This document shows, one piece after another, positions 15,955-24,506 of a DNA stretch of 52,792 nucleotides. Source of the stretch: JAFGVL01 sp964546015 (lineage in GTDB: Bacteria; Bacteroidota; Bacteroidia; Bacteroidales; Paludibacteraceae); NCBI GenBank assembly GCA_964546015.1, contig CAZJHO010000008.1, positions 1 to 52,792 on the forward strand, in the 5' to 3' direction. How positions within the stretch are numbered: position 1 is the first letter of the stretch; each line of letters opens with the position of its first letter. A model generated the notes under the pieces. That model ran no database searches and had not been told where the DNA came from. It worked only from the letters and a program-made list of their open reading frames with translations. A program made the position numbers and the translations under genes.

Positions 15955-18216
15955 TCAACTATTTTTTATTACCAACATTGATGTTTTATGCTCAATCCAA
16001 TCTTCATCATTGGCTAAAGAAACTTTCCAGGCGTCCAAACCAACCAATACAAGATCTTGTGAAGATACCCATTCCGGCTGAAGATTTTTATCTTTAAGAA
16101 TAACCACTTTTTTATAGAAATTTTCCTGCATTTCCATAATTTGATTATATAGCAAGGAACCTCGACGGGCAATATGATTCGGGTCAAAGATCGAAACAAA
16201 GCCATTATTGTTGCGCAACAATAATTCGGCATATTTCAACAAATAGTCATCTGATATTTGTTTAATAATCAGCACAACATAAGTAGCCGATTGAAATGGT
16301 TTGCCCATAAATATACCGACAGGAAGTGTTGCTTTCAAAAGTATTTGCTGCGTGCGATCGTCAAAAGGAGAAGCACCTGCAAAAAGCTTTTCTTTTCCGG
16401 TCACTTTTTTAAGAAAATTCTCCGGATTGATAATTCTGGTAGTATATCCTAATACCTTACCTAATAAAGATCCTTCGAAAATAGATTGTCCCATACTCAT
16501 CATCAACAAATCATAATTACCACTATTACTCAATTCTATAATCTCAGAATCAATATCGCTTGAAACCTTAAACAATGTTGTAATAGGACGCCCCAAGTCA
16601 TCTGCCTCTTTAATAACAGGCTTGAAACTTTCATCTTCATACTCTTCCAGATTGTAATGATACAGAGTACTTTCAGGCGAGATATGCAGTAAACTTATAG
16701 AAGCGCGTTGCTTCTTTAAAAAGCAATCGGCTAAACGAAGCAATGCTTTTCCCGTTTCGGGATTAGCAAAAGAAATCAGAATATCAAATTTATTATTGAC
16801 AACTCGCTTAATCGGTGTTTTTTGTTTAAATATCACATCAATTAAGTTCAACATTGGTCCTGTCATAAATGTTGTGATCAGAGCCATTATAACTAACATA
16901 GCAAACACTTCCGAAGTAAGCACCCCTAAATCGTAACCAATGTTAAGCGCTATTAACTCCATCAAACCACGGGTATTCATCAGCGAACCAATAATAAAGC
17001 TATCACGCCAACGCATTCCTACATACTTTGCAGCTAAAGCACTACCGATAAATTTACCGGTTACGGCAACCACTAAGATCAATCCAGCTACTTTCCACAA
17101 GTGCACATCATTTAACAAACCGATTTCGGTGCGTAAACCTGTATAAACAAAAAACAACGGAAGAAAAATCCCCAAGGCAATGTCTTCTACTTTTTGGATA
17201 AAAATGTGTCGAAATTTTTTATCATCAGGCATGATTACTCCCGCCATGAAAGCTCCAAACAGTAAATGGATACCAAGCACCTCGGTTGTCCAAGCTGAAA
17301 TTAACAAGGTAACAAAAAAGATGGCAATAACCGGTACGCTTAAGGTTGCGGAAGAAGAATGCAAATCGCCTACCCGTTTTAAAAATGGTTTTACTACCTT
17401 CCACATAAATAATACATAGAGGACAGAAAAAGCAATGGTGTATAATGCACTTAAAAACGAACCGGCTTTTACTATAGCAATGATTACCGCTAACAAGCAC
17501 CAAGCTGTAATATCATCAATTGCGGCACAAGTAATTACAAACGAACCCAGTTTATGTTTATATAACCCCCGTTCTTGTACGATACGCGCTAATACAGGAA
17601 AAGCCGTGATACTCATAGCGATACCAATGAACAAAGCAAATGGGATAAAACCAACTCTATCAGGTGCAAATTCATTGTAAATAAAATATGCTAAAACGAA
17701 TCCCAGTGCAAAAGGAAAAATAATACTGGTATGACTCACCAACAAAGCATCGTTTGCTTTCTTGTTTAAGGTTCTTAAATCCAACTCCATCCCCACCACA
17801 AACATGAAAAGAATTAATCCGAACTGACTTAATAAATTTAAGTTTGGAAGTGATTCCTCCGGGAAAAAGAAATTAGTAAATTCCGGAAAACAAGAACCTA
17901 ACAATGAAGGTCCAAGTGCAATTCCAGCAATAATCTCACCAATCACCGAAGGCTGTCCGATGCGTCGACATAGCCAACCTACCAAACGAGCAAAGAAAAT
18001 GATTAATACAATTTGGGCTAACAATAAAGGGAGCGGATGCTCTAAATTAGACTTTATAGTAGACTCAAAATTTGCCCAGTGCGAAATAGTTGTTTCGCTT
18101 TGATAAACAGAAACAGCTTTGTCTGAGTCTTTTCCAAGATCAGCAAACCAATACATCAACAAAGCAAAAACGCTTATTGTGACAATATAAAATAATGTGT
18201 TTCTGATTCTTTTCAT
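15955..18216 (-). CDS. Cation:proton antiporter, CPA2 family
   Basis: 753 residues from ATG 18216. After an N-terminal membrane segment and a periplasmic loop, residues about 85-470 hold some twelve transmembrane helices of the Na+/H+ exchanger fold (LARLVGWLCRRIGQPSV, AGIALGPSLLG, GMELDLRTL, TCAAIDDITAW with the ion-binding Asp pair, and NTRGLMELIALNIG). The last 250 residues are soluble and resemble universal-stress-like domains (SLLHISPES, LLMMSMGQS), probably regulatory. Family members exchange K+ or Na+ for H+ across the inner membrane; the ion is not decided by sequence. It lies between a LolD-like gene and recG with short gaps. Confidence 0.88.
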   Translation of the reverse strand: MKRIRNTLFYIVTISVFALLMYWFADLGKDSDKAVSVYQSETTISHWANFESTIKSNLEHPLPLLLAQIVLIIFFARLVGWLCRRIGQPSVIGEIIAGIALGPSLLGSCFPEFTNFFFPEESLPNLNLLSQFGLILFMFVVGMELDLRTLNKKANDALLVSHTSIIFPFALGFVLAYFIYNEFAPDRVGFIPFALFIGIAMSITAFPVLARIVQERGLYKHKLGSFVITCAAIDDITAWCLLAVIIAIVKAGSFLSALYTIAFSVLYVLFMWKVVKPFLKRVGDLHSSSATLSVPVIAIFFVTLLISAWTTEVLGIHLLFGAFMAGVIMPDDKKFRHIFIQKVEDIALGIFLPLFFVYTGLRTEIGLLNDVHLWKVAGLILVVAVTGKFIGSALAAKYVGMRWRDSFIIGSLMNTRGLMELIALNIGYDLGVLTSEVFAMLVIMALITTFMTGPMLNLIDVIFKQKTPIKRVVNNKFDILISFANPETGKALLRLADCFLKKQRASISLLHISPESTLYHYNLEEYEDESFKPVIKEADDLGRPITTLFKVSSDIDSEIIELSNSGNYDLLMMSMGQSIFEGSLLGKVLGYTTRIINPENFLKKVTGKEKLFAGASPFDDRTQQILLKATLPVGIFMGKPFQSATYVVLIIKQISDDYLLKYAELLLRNNNGFVSIFDPNHIARRGSLLYNQIMEMQENFYKKVVILKDKNLQPEWVSSQDLVLVGLDAWKVSLANDEDWIEHKTSMLVIKNS

Positions 18217-18235
18217 TCCAAAAAAAAAGTTCAAC

Positions 18236-18886
18236 TTATAAAATTTCTCCATCTTTCATCTCTATCACTCTATCCGAAATAGAAGCCAAATGTTTATCAT
18301 GAGTTACAATCACAAATGTTTGACCATATCTTGCTCTAAGGTCAAAAAAAAGATTATGCAATTCCTCTTTATTTTGAGTATCAAGACTTCCTGAAGGCTC
18401 GTCGGCTAAAATAACCGAAGGATTATTAATAATTGCCCGCGCTACTGCCACACGCTGTTTTTCTCCTCCCGAAAGCTCATTAGGCTTATGATCAATCCTA
18501 TCCGAAAGTTTCAAATAATCCAGTAACTCTTTTGCGCGTTTTTCGGCTTCGTGCGGCGAAGTACCTGCTATAAATGCCGGAATCATCACATTTTCCAATG
18601 CTGTAAATTCGGGCAATAGTTGATGAAATTGAAAAATAAATCCGATTTCTTTATTCCGAAAAACTGCCAACCTTTTATCACTAAGCGAATTTACATCTGT
18701 TCCGTTTATAGTTACCGTTCCATTATCTTGTTTATCAAGCGTTCCAATAATTTGCAAAAGAGTAGTTTTTCCGGCTCCACTAGCGCCGACAATAGAAACA
18801 ATTTCTCCTTTTGCAATTTGTAAACTAACACCTTTCAGCACTTGTAAATTGCCAAAACTTTTAGTTATATCTGTTGTTTTTATCAT
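18236..18886 (-). CDS. ABC transporter ATP-binding protein, LolD/MacB type
   Basis: 216 residues from ATG 18886 (MIKTTDITKSFGNLQVLKGV). Walker A is GASGAGKTT, the Q-loop FQFHQLLPE, the signature LSGGEKQR, Walker B VILADEPSGSLD and the H-loop VTHD. The LLPEFTALENVMIP stretch is typical of the LolD/MacB/FtsE class, which drives mechanotransmission rather than classical transport. No permease gene is adjacent, so the partner (LolC/E-like or MacB-like) must be elsewhere. It precedes the antiporter by 19 bases. Confidence 0.88.
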   Translation of the reverse strand: MIKTTDITKSFGNLQVLKGVSLQIAKGEIVSIVGASGAGKTTLLQIIGTLDKQDNGTVTINGTDVNSLSDKRLAVFRNKEIGFIFQFHQLLPEFTALENVMIPAFIAGTSPHEAEKRAKELLDYLKLSDRIDHKPNELSGGEKQRVAVARAIINNPSVILADEPSGSLDTQNKEELHNLFFDLRARYGQTFVIVTHDKHLASISDRVIEMKDGEIL

Positions 18887-18944
18887 AAAAACTGTTGTAA
18901 TTATCTTTTTACTCACACATTCTCACCATCTCGCCTCTCACTAT

Positions 18945-19157
18945 CTAAAATAAAGTCGGATGATCTTCTTCAAACTTCTTTAAAATAGTGGTCATCAATG
19001 TTTCTCGTATAAATTTTGATTTATTTTTAATTTTATAAGTAGAAATAAGCCTGTTCAATGCTTTCATTTCTTCGTCGTTAAGCATGATTGACACTCTATT
19101 TTTCCGTGCAGAGGTCGTTCGCTTTTTTATTTCGACAGCTTGTTGTTTTTTCGCCAT
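18945..19157 (-). CDS. Small ribbon-helix-helix-like protein
   Basis: A 70-residue basic protein. After a lysine-rich N-terminus, NRVSIMLNDEEMKALNRLI and KNKSKFIRETLMTTILKKF fit a short beta strand followed by two helices, the ribbon-helix-helix DNA-binding pattern (Arc/CopG type). RHH proteins are dimeric repressors or antitoxins. No toxin gene is beside it. It ends 58 bases before the LolD-like gene and may be cotranscribed with it; whether it regulates that operon is not known. Confidence 0.6.
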   Translation of the reverse strand: MAKKQQAVEIKKRTTSARKNRVSIMLNDEEMKALNRLISTYKIKNKSKFIRETLMTTILKKFEEDHPTLF

Positions 19158-19201
19158 GATGCTTTTCCGGATAAGAATGCCGTAAAAATACTAAATTTCA
19201 T

Positions 19202-19234
19202 AAAAAAAGGATAGTTTTCCGCTATCCTTTTTTT
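19202..19234. terminator. Bidirectional intrinsic terminator
   Basis: AAAAAAAGGATAG (19202-19214) pairs perfectly with CTATCCTTTTTTT (19222-19234) around TTTTCCG. It lies directly after the stop of the beta-barrel candidate on the minus strand. Confidence 0.85.
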
Positions 19235-19236
19235 CG

Positions 19237-19809
19237 TTACCTCCATTTTTTCTCGAGATAAATTCCTATTCCGGCATGTATCTGCATTTTCCTATCTTCA
19301 GAACCTGTATATGCTCCTCCCTTATTCAGGATATATCCCGCACCAATTTGTGTCGTAAACCACTTTTGTCCTCTAAAAATAATAATCGGACCAATATTGG
19401 ATGTAGAATGTCCCCAAGTATCATCGTTACCAAAACCGGTATAACGATATTGTAACCCAAACAGTAAGGAACCTATTTTATTCCATTCGCCTAAATTATA
19501 ATTTATACCGACATCAAAACCGGTATAACCGATACCTGCCTGAATAGAAACATCGTGAAAATATTTAGTGTGATTTTTGAACAAAAAATCCACCCCTGCA
19601 ATATTACTCCCACCAAAACAAATTCCGATAGCTGTTTGTAACTCATAACGAGGAAAAACAACACCAGCAATATCATTTTTATTTATTGTTTCTGAGAAAG
19701 TAGTAACTGAATCAACTTTCTCAGGGTCAATACTCAAACTATCTTTTGCCGATAAATTAAATGCGTTCAAAAAAAGGGAAACAACAATATAAGCTATCTT
19801 TCTCAACAT
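19237..19809 (-). CDS. Exported protein, probable outer-membrane beta-barrel, unknown function
   Basis: A 190-residue protein with a signal peptide (MLRKIAYIVVSLFLNAFNLSAK). The mature part is a series of alternating amphipathic strands rich in Gly, Tyr and Phe (YELQTAIGICFGG, VSIQAGIGYTGFDVGINY, LLFGLQYRYTGF, WFTTQIGAGYIL, IHAGIGIYLEKKW) and ends in an aromatic-basic strand, as expected of a small 8-stranded barrel. No specific family is recognised. It has its own -7 box (19837-19830, TATCTTTG) and a strong terminator, so it is a single-gene unit. Confidence 0.65.
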   Translation of the reverse strand: MLRKIAYIVVSLFLNAFNLSAKDSLSIDPEKVDSVTTFSETINKNDIAGVVFPRYELQTAIGICFGGSNIAGVDFLFKNHTKYFHDVSIQAGIGYTGFDVGINYNLGEWNKIGSLLFGLQYRYTGFGNDDTWGHSTSNIGPIIIFRGQKWFTTQIGAGYILNKGGAYTGSEDRKMQIHAGIGIYLEKKWR

Positions 19810-19829
19810 AAAAATTTATTTTCTGCAAG

Positions 19830-19837
19830 CAAAGATA
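19830..19837 (-). promoter_or_regulatory. -7 promoter box of the beta-barrel candidate
   Basis: TATCTTTG followed by C on the minus strand, 20 bases before the ATG at 19809, matches the Bacteroidota -7 element. Confidence 0.55.
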
Positions 19838-19902
19838 CTTTTTTTAATTTTTAATGCTTAATAGTCGATAATAATATTACATTTTAATTCTTCATTTTTT
19901 CC

Positions 19903-19910
19903 TATCTTTG
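19903..19910 (+). promoter_or_regulatory. -7 promoter box of cysS, very close to the start codon
   Basis: TATCTTTG followed by CGCC is a full match to the Bacteroidota -7 element. The cysS ATG begins at 19917, only six bases after the box, so the transcript would have almost no leader. Confidence 0.6.
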
Positions 19911-19916
19911 CGCCTT

Positions 19917-21389
19917 ATGGAACATAAACTACATATTTATAACACGCTTTCACGCAAAAAAGAACTTTTTGTACCGCTACATGAGCCTAATGTAGGACTT
20001 TATGTATGCGGACCAACTGTTTATGGTGATGCTCACTTGGGACATGCCCGGCCTGCCATTACTTTTGATACTTTGTTCAGATTCTTAAAGTATTTGGGCT
20101 ACAAAGTGCGTTATGTACGAAATGTTACCGATGTAGGTCACCTCGAAAACGATGCCGATAGTGGCGAAGATAAAATAGCAAAAAAAGCCCGCCTCGAACA
20201 GCTCGAGCCAATGGAAGTGGTACAATATTACCTTAATCGTTACCACAAAGCAATGGATGCACTTAATGTGCTTCCGCCAAGCATAGAGCCACACGCTTCA
20301 GGACATATTATTGAGCAAATAGAATTTATCAAGAAAATATTCTATGCCGGATTTGCTTACGAGAGTGAAGGTTCGGTTTATTTTGATGTAGAAAAATACA
20401 ATAAATCTCATCATTACGGAAAACTATCAGGTCGTAATATTGAAGAACTACTTGAAACCACACGCGATCTGGACGGACAAAGCGAAAAACGCCGTAGTAT
20501 AGATTTCGCCCTTTGGAAAAAAGCGTCATCCGAACATATTATGCGCTGGGCTTCACCTTGGAGCGTAGGTTTTCCAGGCTGGCACTTGGAGTGTTCGGCG
20601 ATGGGGACTAAATATTTGGGCGAAGAATTCGATATTCACGGCGGCGGCATGGATCTGATTTTTCCACATCACGAGTGCGAAATTGCGCAATCGACCGCTG
20701 CACTCGACAAAGAAACGGTAAAATATTGGATGCACAACAATATGATTACCATCAACGGGCAAAAAATGGGTAAAAGTTTAGGTAATTTTATCACTTTGGA
20801 AGAATTTTTTACCGGAAATCATCCTTTGCTCGAAAAAGCTTATAGCCCAATGACAATCCGGTTTTTTATTTTACAAGCACAATATCGCAGCACGGTAGAT
20901 TTTAGTAATGAAGCTTTACAGGCTTCCGAAAAAGGCTTACAACGCCTCAACGAAGCATATAACCGTTTACAAAAACTATCCGGAGGGACAGAAACCACCG
21001 TAGAAACAAAAGGCTTGTTGAATAAATGCGAAGAAGCTATGCTCGACGATTTGAACACACCAATTACAATAGCTCACCTTTTCGAAACAGCAAAAGCTAT
21101 CAATACTATTTATGACGGTAAAGCAAGTATAACCGATGCTGATTTGAATGAATTGAAAAATGCTTTCAAATTAATCGTTGAAGATTGGTTGGGACTAGAA
21201 ATGGAAACCGAAGGGCAAAACAATTCAAGTTCAGCATACAAAGCAGCAGTGGATTTATTACTTGAAATTCGTCAGGAAGCTAAAGCCAATAAAGACTGGG
21301 CTACTGCCGATAAAATACGCAACCAACTTGCTGCAGCCGGTTTTGAGGTAAAAGACGGCAAAGACCATGTGGAATGGAGTTTAAAATAA
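19917..21389 (+). CDS. cysS: Cysteinyl-tRNA synthetase
   Basis: 490 residues from ATG 19917; the frame opens at a TTG inside the promoter box, which is not a credible start. Class I synthetase signatures are HLGH (in YGDAHLGHARP) and KMGKSLGN. The zinc ligands are in YVCGPT, HLECSAMG and FPHHECEIAQ. The C-terminal helical domain ends with KDGKDHVEWS. It charges tRNA-Cys with cysteine. The gene is isolated on the plus strand and closes with a strong hairpin terminator. Confidence 0.96.
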   Translation: MEHKLHIYNTLSRKKELFVPLHEPNVGLYVCGPTVYGDAHLGHARPAITFDTLFRFLKYLGYKVRYVRNVTDVGHLENDADSGEDKIAKKARLEQLEPMEVVQYYLNRYHKAMDALNVLPPSIEPHASGHIIEQIEFIKKIFYAGFAYESEGSVYFDVEKYNKSHHYGKLSGRNIEELLETTRDLDGQSEKRRSIDFALWKKASSEHIMRWASPWSVGFPGWHLECSAMGTKYLGEEFDIHGGGMDLIFPHHECEIAQSTAALDKETVKYWMHNNMITINGQKMGKSLGNFITLEEFFTGNHPLLEKAYSPMTIRFFILQAQYRSTVDFSNEALQASEKGLQRLNEAYNRLQKLSGGTETTVETKGLLNKCEEAMLDDLNTPITIAHLFETAKAINTIYDGKASITDADLNELKNAFKLIVEDWLGLEMETEGQNNSSSAYKAAVDLLLEIRQEAKANKDWATADKIRNQLAAAGFEVKDGKDHVEWSLK

Positions 21390-21400
21390 TAAACGACTAA

Positions 21401-21440
21401 AAAAGAAAAGCCGGATTGTTATTAATCCGGCTTTTCTTTT
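21401..21440. terminator. Bidirectional intrinsic terminator between cysS and the SIMPL gene
   Basis: A 17-base perfect stem (AAAAGAAAAGCCGGATT against its complement at 21424-21440) with loop GTTATT and T runs in both directions. It serves the two convergent genes. Confidence 0.9.
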
Positions 21441-21451
21441 TTTAATTACTT

Positions 21452-22186
21452 TTATTTTATTTCAAACTGAGCTCGAATCTCGTATCTCAATTTTATTTTT
21501 TGCATCTGAGCATTTGGCTCACTACTATCCTCTTCAATACCGGTTTTAGCCATCATCATATTGCTTCGAAGATAAGGAGTATATCCACCATCGTTATCAA
21601 TTTCGATAATCGAAACCGGATTTCCGATTTTGTTTCCAATGCTTTCAAGCAGATATTGCGCTTTTTCTTTGGCAGCTTTCATCGCTTGTATTTTAACTTG
21701 CTTACGATATTGCTCAATATTATTGTTTTTAGTCGAAGTAATAATCACATTGATAATTCCTTCATCTGCCGATGGCAATGCTTTAAGCGTTCTGTCCAAC
21801 TGTGCGAAACTAGTAAACACAACTTGATATTTTTTTTGCATCGTTACATCATAATCTTTATAACCATTCCATTCTGCATAATAATAACCTTTCGAAGTAT
21901 TTTTCAAGAAAATTTGATCTTTCTTAATTCCTTCTTTCTTTAAAATATCCATTAAAGTCGTTTCCGCTTTATTAATGGAAACCGAAACCTTCTTGTCTGA
22001 ACCTATTTTCTGAGGCTTAGTGTACGAAAACTCGGCAATTGTTACTTCCAAATGGATCTCATCCGGTTCTATTTCCATCTCAGCACTCCCTACTACTTCA
22101 ATGTAAGGTAATTGTTTCTCTGTTGTTTGTGCAAAAGTCATCACACTTGATAACAAGATTACAGCAAGAGCAATTGTCTTTTTCAT
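21452..22186 (-). CDS. SIMPL domain (DUF541) exported protein
   Basis: A 244-residue protein with a signal peptide (MKKTIALAVILLSSVMTFAQ). The mature part follows the SIMPL/DUF541 pattern: an opening strand VVGSAEMEIEPDEIHLEVTI, the conserved QYRKQVKIQAMKAAKEKAQYL-like helix (residues about 160-180) and GNKIGNPVSIIEID. Members of the family form ring-like periplasmic oligomers (BP26) but their role is not settled. It lies 37 bases after dnaG and may share its transcript. Confidence 0.82.
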   Translation of the reverse strand: MKKTIALAVILLSSVMTFAQTTEKQLPYIEVVGSAEMEIEPDEIHLEVTIAEFSYTKPQKIGSDKKVSVSINKAETTLMDILKKEGIKKDQIFLKNTSKGYYYAEWNGYKDYDVTMQKKYQVVFTSFAQLDRTLKALPSADEGIINVIITSTKNNNIEQYRKQVKIQAMKAAKEKAQYLLESIGNKIGNPVSIIEIDNDGGYTPYLRSNMMMAKTGIEEDSSEPNAQMQKIKLRYEIRAQFEIK

Positions 22187-22223
22187 GATAAATATTATTA
22201 AAATTATTCAATTGATATTTTAA

Positions 22224-24173
22224 TTATAATCTAATAATTATTCGTTCGCCCAAAGTTTTTGCCAATTGTGATTTTACTTGGTTTAGTCCGCTGATCTCTG
22301 TAAGTAGCTCTTCCACACGAATAGAATTTTGTTGATCGTGAGCGATTTTTATTTCGTTGATTTTTTCTTTTATTCTATCCAACAAAACTTTATTTTTCAA
22401 CTCAAAAATAACACGGGGCACCAATTCGTGCAATCGGTCGATTTCTTTTTCCAACTGTTCGGCTTGCGATTTGCAAAGGGTATATTTTTCAGTTACAAAA
22501 TCTGTTGCTAAAAGGCTGATAGCCTGATTCTGATGATTGATAAAATAAGTCTCGGCATTAATCCCCGATTTTCCAATAAGTTGTTTGGCTTCAAACAAAA
22601 TTAATACAAATAACGGATTTTGAAACATAAGATTATCCGTTTCCAATTCAGAAACGATAAATTCGATTATCGAAACATCCTTGCCGGTTTCGTCCTGATA
22701 CAAAGTTCGTTCACCATATCGAACCACACAATACAAAATATTCAGTTCCTGTTGTTCGTAAGGACTTTTAACTACCGAAACAGGTGTCTGAGTTGTAATT
22801 GTAGGTATTTGCTCAACTTGTTGCGGTAGTTTCTGCGTATTTTGTTGTCGTTCAAGTTCTTTCTCAAACTTGATACGCTTTATTTTGTTTATTTCGCTAT
22901 ACAGCACATTTTCCTCAATATTCATCAATCGGCTGCAATCTTTGATATACACCGAACGGATAATATTGTCGGGAATAACAGCAATGCTGCGCACAATATC
23001 CGAAATAAGAGTGGCGCGTTTTATAGGATCGTTGCCTGCTTCTTCGAGCAAAAGAGAGGTTTTAAAGCGAATAAAATCCACATTGTTCTTCTCTACATAA
23101 GCGATAAAATCCGAAGCATTCTGGCTACGGACAAATGAATCGGGATCTTCGCCTTTAGGCAAAAGAACGACTTTTATATTCATACCTTCTTCAAGAAGCA
23201 TGTTTATGCCACGATTAGAAGCCTTTTCTCCTGCAGCATCACCATCATAAATCAAAGTTACATTGGGAGTGAAACGGTGTATCAAACGAATTTGTCCTTC
23301 GGTAAGCGATGTCCCAGACGATGCTACCACATTTTCAATTCCTGCTTGATGCATTGAAATGACATCAGTGTAACCTTCTACCAAATAGCAACGATCTTGC
23401 CTCACAATTTCCTGCTTAGCAAAGAAAATGCCATATAACTCGTTGCTTTTATGGTACACCTCGCTTTCTGGCGAATTGACATATTTTGCCATCTTGTCGT
23501 CCTTTTTCAGGATTCGACCACCAAACGCCACCACCTTTCCCGATAAAGAATGTACCGGAAACATAACTCGTCCCCGAAAACGGTCGGACAAACGACCATC
23601 CTCACTCTCTATTGTAAGACCGGTTTTTAGTAAATATTCTTTTTGATAACCATTTTTCAACGCTTCTTGTGTGAAAGCATCGCGCACATCAAGACTATAG
23701 CCAAGTTGAAACTTCTTGATAATATCATCATTAAAACCCCGCTCACGAAAATAACTGATACCTATTGATTTTCCGTCAATATGCTCGTGTAGTATCGTGG
23801 AGTAATATTTTTGTGCATACTCATTTACAATAAGCATGCTCTCGCGGTCGTTGCGTTGGGCAAGCTGCTCGGGTGTAAGCTCTTTTTCAACGACTTCGAT
23901 ATTATATTTTTTTGCTAAATGTTTGAGAGCATCAGCGTAGCCGAGTTGTTCCAATTCCATAATAAAGTTGACCGGATTACCACCTTTACCACAACCAAAG
24001 CATTTACAAATGTTTTTAGCAGGTGACACAGTAAACGATGGTGTTTTTTCATTATGAAACGGGCACAATCCAATTAAGTTTACCCCACGCCGACGCAGTG
24101 TAACATAATCACTCACCACCTCTTCTATTTTGGTAGCGGCAAATATGCGGTCTATAGTGGATTGGTCTATCAT
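22224..24173 (-). CDS. dnaG: DNA primase
   Basis: A 649-residue primase. The N-terminal zinc finger is CPFHNEKTPSF with CKCFGCG (CHC2 type). The RNA-polymerase core follows (YFRERGFNDDIIKKF, then GRVMFPVHSLSGKVVAFGGR), with the TOPRIM domain carrying EGYTDVISMHQAG and the DGDAAGEKA acidic motif. The variable C-terminal region from about residue 440 should bind DnaB helicase; it has a Gln/Pro-rich linker near 450-480. It makes RNA primers for replication. A strong -7 promoter box lies about 50 bases upstream. Confidence 0.96.
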   Translation of the reverse strand: MIDQSTIDRIFAATKIEEVVSDYVTLRRRGVNLIGLCPFHNEKTPSFTVSPAKNICKCFGCGKGGNPVNFIMELEQLGYADALKHLAKKYNIEVVEKELTPEQLAQRNDRESMLIVNEYAQKYYSTILHEHIDGKSIGISYFRERGFNDDIIKKFQLGYSLDVRDAFTQEALKNGYQKEYLLKTGLTIESEDGRLSDRFRGRVMFPVHSLSGKVVAFGGRILKKDDKMAKYVNSPESEVYHKSNELYGIFFAKQEIVRQDRCYLVEGYTDVISMHQAGIENVVASSGTSLTEGQIRLIHRFTPNVTLIYDGDAAGEKASNRGINMLLEEGMNIKVVLLPKGEDPDSFVRSQNASDFIAYVEKNNVDFIRFKTSLLLEEAGNDPIKRATLISDIVRSIAVIPDNIIRSVYIKDCSRLMNIEENVLYSEINKIKRIKFEKELERQQNTQKLPQQVEQIPTITTQTPVSVVKSPYEQQELNILYCVVRYGERTLYQDETGKDVSIIEFIVSELETDNLMFQNPLFVLILFEAKQLIGKSGINAETYFINHQNQAISLLATDFVTEKYTLCKSQAEQLEKEIDRLHELVPRVIFELKNKVLLDRIKEKINEIKIAHDQQNSIRVEELLTEISGLNQVKSQLAKTLGERIIIRL

Positions 24174-24222
24174 TATTAGTTAGTGAGATGGAGAAGTATA
24201 GTGAGAATGTGAGTTCCTTTTG

Positions 24223-24230
24223 CAAAGATA
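24223..24230 (-). promoter_or_regulatory. -7 promoter box of dnaG
   Basis: TATCTTTG followed by CA on the minus strand matches the Bacteroidota -7 element, 50 bases before the dnaG ATG. A TTG at 24248-24246 is closer than the usual spacing. Confidence 0.55.
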
Positions 24231-24444
24231 AGTAAAAAAGAAGTACAAGTTTTGATTCTAGTAAAAACAAATCTACCTTATCTTTGTAAACAGAAAATCC
24301 TTTTAAATGTTTCAATTGGAAACAATAATATCAAGCCTAAAACAAATATTTACAACTATCTTTTTATTTACCAAACAGCAAAATTATCCGATATTTTCAT
24401 TATTAATATTAAACTAGTGAATTTCAAGAGAGTTTATCCTATAA
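24231..24444. other. Non-coding stretch between dnaG and the TPR gene
   Basis: This AT-rich stretch has no convincing gene. A second -7 type box, TATCTTTG at 24279-24286, faces right, and a possible 36-codon reading frame starts at 24308 (MFQLETIISS). The box could drive a short RNA or small peptide, but there is no terminator for that direction and the peptide has no known match. Nothing else stands out. Confidence 0.4.
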
Positions 24445-24481
24445 TAAAAAAAGGCGTAAATTTTAATTAAAATCTACGCCT
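24445..24481 (-). terminator. Intrinsic terminator of the exbB-TPR operon
   Basis: AGGCGTAAATTTT and AAAATCTACGCCT (24452-24481) form a long stem with one mismatch and loop AATT. On the minus strand it is followed by TTTTTTT, 26 bases after the stop of the TPR gene. It ends the seven-gene energy-transduction transcript. Confidence 0.9.
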
Positions 24482-24506
24482 AAATAGAAAAAAGGTATTT
24501 GCAATT

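Noticed and set aside
18945..19157. The ribbon-helix-helix protein as the antitoxin of a toxin-antitoxin pair.
   Set aside because: No toxin-like gene is adjacent; both neighbours are a LolD-type ATPase and a beta-barrel candidate ended by a strong terminator.
24252..24470. A 72-codon plus-strand frame in the dnaG-TPR gap.
   Set aside because: Composition is that of AT-rich non-coding DNA, it overlaps the operon terminator, and no domain is recognised; only the shorter 36-codon frame at 24308 follows a promoter box.
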